Below are positions 11,203 to 23,819 of a stretch of DNA of 64,000 nucleotides, piece after piece. The notes beneath the pieces are model-generated. The model made no database searches, had not been told where the DNA came from, and saw nothing but the letters and a program-made list of their open reading frames with translations. Source of the stretch: Utricularia gibba (taxonomy: Eukaryota; Streptophyta; Magnoliopsida; Lamiales; Lentibulariaceae); assembly GCA_002189035.1 (NCBI GenBank), contig NEEC01000004.1, positions 2,356,001 through 2,420,000 on the forward strand, in the 5' to 3' direction. Within the stretch, counting starts at the first letter, position 1. Every line of letters begins with the position of its first letter. Made by a program: the position numbers and the translations under genes.

Positions 11203-12082
11203 CGAGATGAGTGTCTCCGCATGGGGTGCCTTTCCATATCCTTTACTTTAGTGCTAGTGGCAGCAGTGATGAGCGAAGCCACATCAATTTCTATTTTGGT
11301 GGTCCTAAAACCCTAATCTTATGATGTTGACCTCGGCTCACAATTATGTGCCCCTCACGCGCCGACTGCGTCATAAAATACAATGCACGTAGACTTCAAC
11401 TCTTCTCAAAAATCCAAAAAGACAAACGAAACGAAAATATGTGCTTATCCTGAAATTCTACATTTATTTTATTATCAAGCCCTTTTTATTTTATGCAAGT
11501 GGATAAAATACATTAAATCAATTTTTGTTTCTAAAATATCATCTACATTTTTAACATTTATTAAATTTTCTTTTATGAGAATTAAATCAATTCTATCATA
11601 ATTATAAAAGACTAGGTTTTCTACTAGAATTAATATTAAGATTTGAATTATATTCATTCTTTTTTTGAATTATTCTAATATTTTAATTATTTATAATATT
11701 TATGATATAAATGATTTATAAAATATTATTATTAATAAATATAAATATATCATTTTTATTTAATTACACTCTAAACATAAATCATTTTTATATTAATTAT
11801 TCCTAAATTGCATTTGCAAATATATATCAATTTTTATTTCATTAGAATATTCAATTTTATTTACATCACTCCTGAAGTGATTTTTCAAACGTAAATGTGA
11901 TTTTTCTGAATATAATAATTAAACTTACAGAGTAAATCCATGGATGAAAATGCGGAAAATTATTGTGTTTATGGGTCCCGTGATCATCTGCTGGATAACT
12001 ATTATTTATTATTTTATGTATTTATTGTGCTGAGGTATTTTTCCCAGTCCCGTATGCCCTCCCACCCAGTCAGGCTCCCATC
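11203..12082. other. Intergenic DNA upstream of the bZIP gene
   Basis: Strongly AT-rich between about 11470 and 11930, becoming GC-richer from 12040 on toward the bZIP promoter. No gene seen. A short frame at 12053-12203 starts with ATG upstream of the TATA box and is probably not in the mRNA. Confidence 0.5.
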
Positions 12083-12089
12083 TATAAAT
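12083..12089 (+). promoter_or_regulatory. TATA box of the bZIP gene
   Basis: TATAAAT lies 222 bp upstream of the bZIP ATG, which predicts a transcription start near 12115 and a leader of about 195 nt. The leader is CT-rich and contains no ATG before 12311. Confidence 0.6.
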
Positions 12090-12310
12090 CCCACTGTTTT
12101 CGGGTCCACGCCGCCCATCCAGATTCTTCTTTTTCTTCCATTTCCTTCCTTTCGTTTTTGTCGACAGATTGAGCTCCAGACCTTGAAGCGCAGACTCTTT
12201 TGATTCTCAGAGAAGTCGAAGGCGATCGCCTTCGAATCCATCCATTGTCCTCAGTTTCTTTTTCATCTGCGTGGAAGATTTTATTGGAAACGAATCATAA
12301 CTGCCCCCGC

Positions 12311-12763
12311 ATGTCTCATTTCTCCCCCGAGTATCGCACGCTGCTGACATCCTCCACTTCCGGTTCGGAGGGGGAGAAGAGAAAGAGGAAGCGGATGGAA
12401 TCGAATCGGGAATCGGCGAGGCGGTCGAGGCAACGGAAGCAGAAGCATCTGGACGATCTCACGGCGCAGGTGGCGGAGCTGCGAAGAAAGAAGGCCGAGA
12501 TTACGATTTGCGTATCATCGGTAACGCAACGATTCATCGACGTCGAGACGGAAAACTCTGCCTTGAAGGCTCGGATGGCGGAGCTGACGGAGGCCCTTCA
12601 CTATCTCAACGGAATACTCAATTTCCTCGACCCTCATGCGGCGTGCGGCGGCGCGTGCAGTATTGAGACGGCGGAGTTTCAACTTCACCATGCCGATCCA
12701 GGCGATGGCATCATCGGTTCCGTCGGCGAGCTCCCCACCACGGCGAGATTTTTCAACATCTAG
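12311..12763 (+). CDS. Group-S (S1-like) bZIP transcription factor, intronless, 150 aa
   Basis: A nuclear DNA-binding regulator. The basic region covers about residues 23-46 and has the invariant N-x7-R (N32, R40) in NRESARRSRQRKQKH. A long leucine zipper follows with heptad positions L50, L57, I64, V71, V78, L85, L92 and L99. The compact size, the single exon and the KHLDDLTAQV hinge match plant group S, close to the S1 members bZIP11 and bZIP44, which act as heterodimers with group C bZIPs in sugar and stress responses. The start at 12311 is the first ATG after the TATA box; the frame is open further upstream but without ATG. Unlike typical S1 genes, the predicted leader has no sucrose-control uORF. 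The C-terminal tail (106-150) is unusual and ends FNI. It converges on the phosphatase gene. Confidence 0.93.
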   Translation: MSHFSPEYRTLLTSSTSGSEGEKRKRKRMESNRESARRSRQRKQKHLDDLTAQVAELRRKKAEITICVSSVTQRFIDVETENSALKARMAELTEALHYLNGILNFLDPHAACGGACSIETAEFQLHHADPGDGIIGSVGELPTTARFFNI

Positions 12764-13007
12764 ACGTTTTCAGTTAGACGGGACGAACCCAAAAAATTGT
12801 ATTATATTTCACGTCATGTTGAAATGGCCGTAGTTTCTTCTTTGCGTGTAAGTTTTATTTAGCGTGTAATTAATTGATTTAATCATTTTTCTGGATAGAA
12901 TATGTGAACAGAGTTTGGTGTACAATTGCTTCAAGTGCCATTGCAGCCAGCAGGCATTGCCAAAGAACAAAACTCTGGTATTACCGGCACAAATATATGC
13001 AACATTC

Positions 13008-15076
13008 TCAGACCGCAGCTACAGATTCTGCAACATCATGTTTCCAGAACCTGTTGATGAGAAGCAAGGAATCGGCTTCAACAGCGATGCCGTCTTGGTT
13101 CCGATGCCACCCGAAGTAAGCATGCGTCCTGTTCTTGATATCGAACACCCCGTGTCCGAAGCTCGCTTCCCGGTATGCAGAGTATGCCGGTTGCGGGTGT
13201 GTCATGCTGCCAAAGATGAATGCAGATGAGAAGAGACTGAGGTCGCTGTGGTGAATGTGGAGAGTGAGCAACACTTACTCTGTCACCAACCCTTCTGAGT
13301 TCCCCCGTCTCCGATCGTGATGTACACCGGAGCAGACTCATCGGTAACAGGGGAACAAAGCCCATTCACTACATTGTATGCTATGTTGGAAATTCGTTCC
13401 TGCTCAATGCCCAAGTCTTTTAACTTGGAAGTTCATGTGCCTCTTCTGTTAATTGATTCACGGTGATACTTACAGAGCGTTCGTAGGCGTGAACATGGCC
13501 GGCAAATACGACGTCCACCTTGTACTTTACGAACCATGGCTCGTAAAGCACGCGCATACTTTCTCCTTCCATGTAGTGATGCACATAGCTGCTATAAAAA
13601 GGGACGTGTAGTAGTACAACTAGCCATGGTGTCTCTGACCTGTTCACTTTTGGTAGTTCGTTTGCAAGCCACTTGTATTGAGGGGTGTACGTTCCTGCAG
13701 CACAAAACCAATCAAATACATGAAACGCCATGTCTGCTGCCACAAGAAGTAGAAGAAATGGAGGAAAGCAAGTCACCGTAAGCTGAGTAACAAGAGAGGA
13801 CAATGATGTGGGCTGAAGCTCGCTTGATTGAGTACCAGAGTGGTGATGTGCTTTCAGATGCTTTGTACGGTGTAAAAAATCGGTTCAAAAAAGGTTTGAA
13901 GGGCACGTTTTCTCCCTACAAATTTGACGAGTTCCACTCCATCAAACTCAGAGGAAACTGGAAGAGCAGCATCCTTCTGGGAAAAAATACTTACAATTGC
14001 AGGAACAGTATCGATCTCATGATTTCCTACAGTCCAGATCCATGGCTGGTAAGCTGCACTTCTCTCAACGAATCTCCCCCATGAATCCCACCTCATGTTA
14101 TCATGGTTTGGATATCGGTCTGCATACGACAGATCCCCAACGAATAAAACCGTTTGCCCTTTCAGAGGATTCATCTCATAATGAGTTAGTGTCCTACTGG
14201 AGTCCCCAGTTTGTCCAAGATCACCTATTCATGATGCCAATCAGATCAACAGAAACGTTTACATTTTGGGAAGCGAGCCTAAACAGTTACCAACGTAGAA
14301 TACAACTAAAATTCAATGAAGTCATCTAACTAAGCATTGATAACACCAATTCTTCCTCTTGTGAGTAACTATTTTATCAAACTCGAAAAAAGGAAAAAAA
14401 AAAAAAAACTTCCATTCATGAAGTCTACACACCTATGAGCCCAAAGGTATAAGGAACGTCAGGGCCTGGTTTAGGAGGGGTTGTGAACCAGAACTGTCTT
14501 GCGGCACTCCCTGTCCCTATCTCATAGTAGTATTTTGTATCAAACTGCAGTTTTGACCGGATTGTTTAGTAATGTTTTACGTTAATGAACAGAGAAAGTA
14601 AAACAGAACACCATACAAGCAAATCCTCGATGGTGCAATGATGAATGAAACCAGACGTATAAGTGAAAAATTTGTATCTCCTGATAACCGCATACGCAGT
14701 TTGCTTAATCTCGCTGTTATCCTCCCAATAAACCACCGAATTGGAGCCTCGTGCATCCGGCGTAATCCAAGATATAATCACACCTCTACCCTCATAATCC
14801 CCTTGTGTAATGTGAACCTTCAAACCAACAAATCAAGCCCAGAAATCGAATATATTGAGATGAGGCAACAGAAATTAGAAAAAAGACTTCGCTTAGTACC
14901 TGCTGCGGAGCATTGTAACCCGGAGGGATACGAAACACATCGCTGTCGAAAGGCATATCTTCGGTGACGTCATTGATTCTCAGGTAGTTACTGGTGAATC
15001 CTGCTTGACATGACCGAATTAGCATCAAGCCCAGAAGCAGATACCCAAATCCATGCTGAACGCCATGGAACCCCAT
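13008..15076 (-). CDS. PAP: Purple acid phosphatase (secreted metallophosphoesterase), 8 exons, one frame break
   Basis: Dinuclear-metal enzyme that releases phosphate from organic phosphoesters in the apoplast, wall or vacuole. Exons (minus): 15076-14900, 14817-14617, 14544-14433, 14224-13995, 13915-13777, 13694-13474, 13399-13279, 13206-13008. All introns are GT-AG and all phases fit except at exon 7. About 466 residues, the normal length for plant high-molecular-weight PAPs. A signal peptide spans residues 1-25. All seven metal ligands are visible: D165 (GDLGQTG), D194 and Y197 (GDLSYAD), N231 (GNHE), H316, H353 and H355 (GHVHAYER). The C-terminal [11 protein letters not shown] and WHRNQDG blocks are present. 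Exon 7 is 121 nt where 122 are needed: one base is missing in GACGGGGGAAC (C5 run at 13302-13306 on +). All else is intact, so a base-calling error is more likely than a pseudogene. The PAP10/12/26 type cannot be decided here. Confidence 0.95.
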
Positions 15077-15296
15077 CCTTGAGCTGAGCTTCTGTGCGAC
15101 TGGAAAAAGAAAAGGGGAACTCTGGCTTATAGTTCTCAAGGATGGCAAGCAAAGATGGGAACGGAAGGAATATACTGAAGAATATTTTTAGGCCAGAGAA
15201 GATCTGAAATGCAACGTCCATTTTAGGGATACGACAACAGCAATGGCTAAAATAGGAACGACAAAAGCTCATCTAAAACCATATTTCCCACAATAA

Positions 15297-15312
15297 ATAT
15301 ATATATATATAT
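15297..15312. repeat. (AT)n microsatellite upstream of the phosphatase gene
   Basis: About eight AT units, roughly 220 bp upstream of the phosphatase ATG. It could supply a TATA-like element on the minus strand, but a CTAAAAATATTC stretch near 15180-15195 is nearer. Confidence 0.6.
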
Positions 15313-16892
15313 GAAAAAATAATTCCTCAAAATGAATTCTCGTAAAAAAACTAATTTTCCGGAATAGATACATATTTGTAACAAACTTCCAGAAATGAGT
15401 TTTCTAAAATTAAATATGTTTGGAGTATTAGTGCTTGATAACTGATTATTAATAATATTTTACTTATTTACCCTTTCGATATCATTATTTTTATTCTGAC
15501 TAAATATACAATTCAGAATACCATATAATGTCGAAAATATCATTAAACTTTACATCATATGTTTTCAAATCGGAGTTCAAAGATAGACAGACATGAGACT
15601 GGTTTGGTCTGGAACCCGATTTTAATCGATCAAACAATAATTAATCAAAATAAATTATCACTTTAAAAAATTCTTTTGAAAGTCATATAAAATAAAATAT
15701 TGATATCAAATAATTATAATATATTATTAAATATATTTAATAATAGATGTATTGTGGATTTTAATGTTAATTATACAAATACACATAAATCATCTATAAA
15801 TAAAATCGTCTATATAGATAATTGATATTTGTGCCTTTTTTTCTAAATGCATTAAAAAACAAACGATAATAAAATAAAAGGATAATTTTAAAACGACATA
15901 AAATATAATCTTTTGATCAAACTTCATCATGTAGAAGATTGATCATATCTATGTATATGTAAACTTAAAAATGGGTTTGCTTATGCAAGTTTTGAAAATA
16001 TTATTATAAAATAATATTACTTGTTAATCGTTATTGTACTATCATTCGTTTAATAGGATTATAAAATTAAGTGAGTTATCATAATTATTTTATCTCCCAC
16101 AATTCTCAGGTTCTTCTACATATTTAATTCTAATACCTAAACCTCATATTCTTAATGATAGATTAGCCCAAGTGTATCTTAACAACAATGATCAATTAAA
16201 CCTACTTAGGTTTAATTTGGGATTCTCTCACATTTACTTAGAGTGTTGTGGTAATCATGGCACAATAATAAAGAAAAAATATTACAAAAAAGAAATCATA
16301 ATTTCAACTAAATATCAAATACATTGTAAAACAAAGATACATGTAGGTATTTGCACAAGCAAATTTAGCATAAATCCTTAGTCACTGCACATAGTTGACT
16401 CCAAGTATGAAAAACAAAAAGAAAAGCTAACAAAACAAGTGATAGACTTGAAGACTCTTCAAGCAACTCTAAAACTTGGAACTCCAAAAAGCGTGGTACA
16501 TAAGGTCTTTTATAAAGTGGAAGATGTATTGAGATTTTTTCATGAGTCTAGTCTATCTTATATTCAAATCAATTTTTTTAAATTATATTAAATATTTTAT
16601 CTAATTCTCTTATCTTGGATCCAATGTTCATCTTTGAACCTTATTTTGATCTCAATTTCGATCTCCAACATGCCCATCTAACTTGAACCATGATTTTCCT
16701 TTAATTAGGGTTAATATTTACTTCAAAAATCACAAAATACACTTTTTTTTTCCAAAAATATCAATTTAATATAAAATATAATTAAAAATATAGAAAATGC
16801 TAAATAAAAGATGCAGAAAATGAGTAAAAAGGTATTGAAAAACAAAGAATATAAGTGAGAAAAAAACAATTATCACATTTGCATTAATAAAA
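15313..16892. other. AT-rich intergenic DNA, no gene seen
   Basis: No domain-bearing frame on either strand. The frame at 16172-16381 (+) has no recognisable features. Confidence 0.55.
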
Positions 16893-17180
16893 ACATAGTT
16901 CATTAGTGAATTGCTGAAAACCAATTAACCCTTCAATCAATTTAGCATTGAAATTTTTTAAAACCTTATTGATTTGTTTACTTTTTTATTTTGAACAATA
17001 AAATTTGATTTAAAAAAAATTAAATCCAAAACTGACAATCGAACATATAGTTCATTAATGAGTTGCTGAAAACCAATTAATCCATCGAGTTGAAAACACA
17101 GTTTACATCTAAAAGACAAACAATATGAAATAAATAAAAAAATAAAATTGTATTGGATTTTGTGAACTTTTATTATGAAC
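16893..17180. repeat. Imperfect tandem duplication, unit about 150 bp
   Basis: The segment TTCATTAGTGAATTGCTGAA plus AACCAATTAA at about 16899-16928 recurs at about 17051-17080 as TTCATTAATGAGTTGCTGAA plus the same tail. Each is followed by an AT-rich stretch with TTTT(A/G)TT(A/T)TGAACA. Two decayed tandem units; no coding capacity. Confidence 0.6.
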
Positions 17181-18461
17181 ATTATTTACTAAAGGAAGTA
17201 GAAGGATAGTGTTGATACTTCAAAAAACCTTAATGATTGATGCAACCAATTTCAAGACAAGTTCAATCTCTAGATCGAGAAATTGTGCAAGTTTCGCATA
17301 TCTTTAACTGTTAAGAATGCGTTTATTAAGACCAATCCGATGAGTAGACCAAAGCATACTCAATGAGAACACCCATAAGGTATCAAATGATGAAGAGCAT
17401 TCAGGCCCAAACTAACCACTCTTCAAGAGATGCATGATGATAATACAAATTATTTTAGTAGTTTTATGATATAAAATTAGGGTTTTTTTTATGAAATTTA
17501 TTGTTTTAGTATGAATTTTAATATTATTATATTTTTGTCTGTAAAAATAAACTAAATCATTGATTTAGTGCGTCATAGATTCCAATGTTGATTTTATGAG
17601 TTATTTATAGCAATTTTCCCATATTATCAAATCAAACTCTCTATCATGATAACACCAATAAGGCCTAGTCATATTTGTTTTATGAAATACTAGATATAAG
17701 TATTGTAACATGGATGAGTTATAAAACTTAAAAGGATTAAAATTGAAAAATCATAAAAAGGATCCTGATAGACTTAGGCGCTTTCGGGTTAATTAACACT
17801 TAAAACGTTAAAAACAAAAGTTGAGTAAACACAATTTCTTGGAATTTCTGAGACATCCATGTTTTATATTTGATGAATTTGATGTTGATAATTCAATATA
17901 TTGTTATTTTTAATTTTCTTATCTCACTTTTAAGTTATTATTTTTAATAAAAAATATTATCGAATTTGATATTTAGAAATGCATGAAATCACTATACTAC
18001 AATCATCAATTTCATGAATTCGATCTTAAACCCAACAAATAATCTCCTTTGTTTGTAATATATATGCATTAGGGATTATAAATTTTATTTAATTTGAAAT
18101 TTTTATTTTACAATGATTGAGAAATTTTTGTTAAGCATCATGTGTTGATGAATTGGCAGGCCTAATAAGCATGATAAAGAAGATGGGTGGAATAATGAAA
18201 CCATTTCTAAAAATTAGATATCTTCAAATTATATCTAAATAACATAATCAACCACATTTTACTTCACAAATACATATAAATGGAGGAGCAAGCTCACTCG
18301 AGAGAGAAGTCCTCTCGGAAAGTTCGCGCGTGTTCTCACATTTATCCTAATTCTAGCGAATTTTGTGACTCACATTAGATAGTTTTAGATGATAATTGCT
18401 ATTTTTTTGAATTATTACACCATGCCAAAAAAAGTACGTGTGCAACAAATGGATTTTGATG
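17181..18461. other. AT-rich intergenic DNA, no gene seen
   Basis: Nothing recognisable apart from scattered low-complexity sequence. A small GC-richer patch at 18290-18345 (CTCGAGAGAGAAG) has no identified role. Confidence 0.5.
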
Positions 18462-18870
18462 ACTGATTATGTGTTGTTATAAACATATTTTTTCATTACT
18501 CTTCAAAATTGTTTTTACCTAGATTATACTCTAATTTATTATTATTTTCAATTCATTTTATATCTTTTACACTAATTTAATCTTTTTAAAGATATTTTTG
18601 AATTTATCCTAATTCTAGTTTGTTGATTTTTAGGATATTTTTGGATTAATTTGATGAAAAATCAATATCCAACAATTTATAAGTTTGTTTAAGTATGAAT
18701 CTCAGCCCAAGATTAAGTTAAAAGATGAAGATTCAGTTCAAAATTTATGATTAAGGTAAAGATTTAAAAATGATAATGAAAAATTTAAATTAAATATTCG
18801 AATATAAGATATTATTCAAATCCATCAAATAATACCAACATAAGATTTAGATTTTCTCTGTCATAGATAC
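18462..18870 (+). repeat. Dispersed repeat R3, 5' part
   Basis: Begins TGATTATGTGTTG like the R3 copies at 50093 and 53252. It contains the R3 landmarks TTGATTTTTAGGATATTTT and CTCAGCCCAAGATTAAGTTA followed by AAAGATGAAGATT. The second half of the repeat is missing. Confidence 0.5.
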
Positions 18871-19192
18871 TCACTATCTCATATTTGTTTTCAATAATTT
18901 TAATTTTTTGTTTTATCTCAACCTACATGACGAAATAAATAAAATAATAATGTCAAAAAGAATTTCATAGTAGGCCAATGGGCTTGTAATTATAACATGG
19001 GTAAATTGGCCAATTAGAACTTTTTTAAAAATTAAAATTAATTCAAAAAATATATAATAATTAAAAAAGATTAATTCATATACTAAAAATTTTAATTTTC
19101 ATTAATTACAATTTTCATAAAACTAATAGTATAAAATTGAAATGTCATATATATTATAACAATTTATATTATAAAATCGAAATATTTGATTT

Positions 19193-19198
<6 letters not shown>

Positions 19199-19229
<31 letters not shown>
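19199..19229. repeat. (AT)n microsatellite, about 15 units
   Basis: A pure AT dinucleotide run in AT-rich DNA about 375 bp upstream of the protease gene. Likely to vary in length among individuals. Confidence 0.9.
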
Positions 19230-19231
<2 letters not shown>

Positions 19232-19604
19232 TTTGTTTTACAGTTTTTTATTATATTAAATATATCTAAAAGGTAGGGCTATTCAACAAAAAAAAAAAAA
19301 TAATATTATGCAAAAGTTTGTGAAATAGGATCATATAACAAATAAATTTTTGACAGAGGATTAGTTGGAGAATTTACCCATTATTGGGTACCCAATTTTC
19401 AGGGCCTAAATGAACGTGAAAGCACAAGAAATGAAGAAAAACATGCCTGTGAATTGTGATCCTTGAAGTGGCGTAAAGTACAAGTCACCCATTTCCATTG
19501 GTCCACGTCGCGCTTTCTTACTTGGGACTGCCCCTATCTTCTCTCTTTAAAGTCGCTGTGGATAGGAAGAAAAATTGCTGCTTGCGCTCTGCTGTGCTTC
19601 TTCC

Positions 19605-21371
<1,767 letters not shown>

Positions 21372-21400
21372 GACACGCGTGAATCCCATTACGCAGGAAT

Positions 21401-21421
21401 AGGAGGAGGAGGAGGAGGAGG
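21401..21421 (+). repeat. (AGG)7 microsatellite in the protease 3' UTR
   Basis: Seven AGG units begin 30 bp after the protease stop codon, so they fall in the likely 3' UTR. Confidence 0.9.
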
Positions 21422-21578
21422 ATGCCACAAATCCTCCAGCCGTTTGTAAATATATCTATTGGTCATCCGCCACCCGCAGGTTCTGCAGAATATGAGGCCT
21501 TCCGGTTGAAAGCAAGTTATCCATACACCCAAACACCTCCAAAGTCCAGATTTGGTGAATAGTTTATAAGATCAGAAG

Positions 21579-21584
21579 AAATAA
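21579..21584 (+). terminator. Polyadenylation signal of the protease gene
   Basis: AATAAA lies about 210 bp downstream of the stop at 21371, a usual distance for a plant 3' UTR. Confidence 0.5.
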
Positions 21585-22001
21585 ACCTCAGAGTTGTGCG
21601 CCCAATTAGTTCTGGGGTCGTACAATCCAACTGATTAATCGAAATGCGTGTGCAAAAAACATCTCATTTAACACCTCCCGCGCGAAGATTCGTTATTGAC
21701 ATGGAGGAAAGAAAAAAAGTTCCATTAAGTTCATTGCTCGTGACCTACAATATTGTATTGACCTCCGAAGTACACGACAAAAGTATGATGACATCATTTG
21801 ACTTGATATTTTAACTTTTCATGAGTAAAAAAACTTATAAGTAAAATATTATATCATTTACGTGGCAGAATAATATTTATCTTTGATTTTTCACAATCCG
21901 TAAATTTTAATGATGGTTTTTCTTTATTCTTCAGTTGGAATTTAGGCTTTATGTGTTCTTGCAATGAAATAAAAAAACACAAAATAAAAAATGCTTCTAC
22001 T

Positions 22002-22252
22002 TGTTAGTGTTCGTCTCTTGGAAGAATCCAAAAGAGCATCACTAAAAAAATTCACCTAAACATGCACAAGGAAAAATATGACGTAAATTAAAAATTATTT
22101 AAATGTTGTTTTTGGTCACATGTGTGATTGTGTGAATGGGTTATGAAACCCTATTAAAGAGAGTATTCGAATGAATGAATAGTGATTTTTGCCCCTCAAG
22201 GTGAATTCTTGAAGTTTCTCTATCTTTGCCAAATCATGAATCAAAATCAATA
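22002..22252 (+). repeat. 5' LTR of Copia element 1
   Basis: 251 bp, TG start, followed immediately by the tRNA-Met-type primer site. It pairs with the 264-bp 3' LTR at 28690-28953 with visible divergence, which points to an old insertion. Confidence 0.85.
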
Positions 22253-22264
22253 TGGTATCAAAGC
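22253..22264 (+). other. Primer-binding site of Copia element 1
   Basis: TGGTATCAAAGC differs by one base from the standard initiator tRNA-Met site TGGTATCAGAGC. Confidence 0.8.
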
Positions 22265-22399
22265 TAATGACCTATGGTTGTTATGAGGAATGAAAGAATT
22301 CCTAGTTCTTTTTTCTAAAAAATAACCCCTTAGCTGAAATGGAGAAAACATTGGTCAATAGTAAAAAAGGAGATGTGTGAGCCGAGCTTATCTTGATTC

Positions 22400-23190
22400 T
22401 CCTACTATAGCTCAAGAAGTTGGAAGCATTTGAAGAAGCAAAGTATGTAGCAATTACATCTCTACGTGCAGCTCTATCCAAGGAGATATTCAACAAAATC
22501 TCCACTTGCCATACTTCTAAGTAGATCTAGGTCAAACTTAAGGAGATATATGTTAGAGATGACAAGATGAGAAGTACAATCGAAGAAGTCGCATGGAAGA
22601 GCTTGAAAGGAACAAGATGGAAGAATGTGAAATGCTCAAGTAGTACCATGACAGAACCTCCAAACTAGTTAACGAAATTAAAACATTGGGGGAAGATCTT
22701 TTAGATGCTAAAGTCAAAGAGAAGGCTATGATGAACTTATCAGAAGAATTTGAAGCAAAACTCAATGCCATTGAACTTGAGGAAAATAAGAGAAAACTTA
22801 ATGATAATAACAAAAGAATGACGTTTTTTTGAATTTAAGATGAGTTGCAATCATTTGAAAAGAGAATGCAAACAAAGGAGAAACATAACATATCAAATTT
22901 TAAAGGTGATGTTGTGCTTTTCTCAAAAGGATCCATTGACCCAAAAGGAAAGGTAAAGAGTGAGATCATTAATGTGGCAAATGCTAAGTCACAAGGATGT
23001 ATATCTCCCAAGAAGAAATTTGATGTGACTGGTTTGAGAGATATACATTACTATCTAGGGATAGAATTAAATCAACAAGTGAGAAAACACACATTTCTCT
23101 ATCAAAGAAAATATTCACTAGAACTAATAAACAAGTTTAGCATGACAAATGCAAACTTTTATCGCATTCCAATGGAGTCTACAAAGTGAA
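22400..23190 (+). pseudogene. Copia gag remnant joined to RT C-terminal part
   Basis: Gag-type sequence with stops (ALSKEIFNKISTCHTSK, later KLVNEIKTLGEDLLD) continues into a coiled Lys/Glu stretch. From 22845 a frame of 114 residues runs into VTGLRDIHYYLGIEL and FLYQRKYSLELINKFSMTNA, the conserved end of Copia reverse transcriptase. The direct gag-to-RT join shows a large internal deletion. Confidence 0.75.
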
Positions 23191-23819
23191 ATAAAAAATC
23201 AAGTGAAGATCAAGATTGTAATATGTTAATGCTCAGAAGCTTGCTGATCAACTTGATTTACCTGAGTCTCCAACACTCTAATTTATGCCATAGTGTGGAT
23301 ATTTTGTCAAGATGCATGAAGAACCCTTGAATGAGTCATTATCAAGTACGTGAAAGGGTTCTAAGATATGAAAAAAGGATTGTTGCTTATGATGTGTTGT
23401 TCTCATACATATGAAAATGGAAGAAGCACAGTTACATATATCATCAATATAAATAACAATCCTTTTTCATGGTTAACAAGACATCACTTTGTGGTTGTTT
23501 AGTTTATGTTCAAGGCTAGACCAACCTCATTAATAACACATAGTTTTGAGTGATTTAAGATAGGAAAATGATTAGAATTATACTACAAAAACTTAGATTT
23601 TATCATAAAAATTGTTAAAATCGAAACCAATAATAAATGATCTGGATATGGATATAAGATTATAATAACCAATTATAAATGGTCCGGATTTGGATTCTAC
23701 CTTTTAGGAACCATTTTATCCAAATCCAAACCGATTATTTTTAATTTTATATAAATATATTATGTAAGATTTATTGCACAGCAAGTAATAATAATGTATT
23801 TTTATGAAAACTCACATAG

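Noticed and set aside
12200-12310. Upstream extension of the bZIP frame from 12200
   Set aside because: It begins with TTG, is not protein-like, and the first ATG of the frame is at 12311, where the conserved protein starts.
12636-13229. Plus-strand frames across the bZIP end and phosphatase exon 8
   Set aside because: Shadows of the two real genes in other frames.
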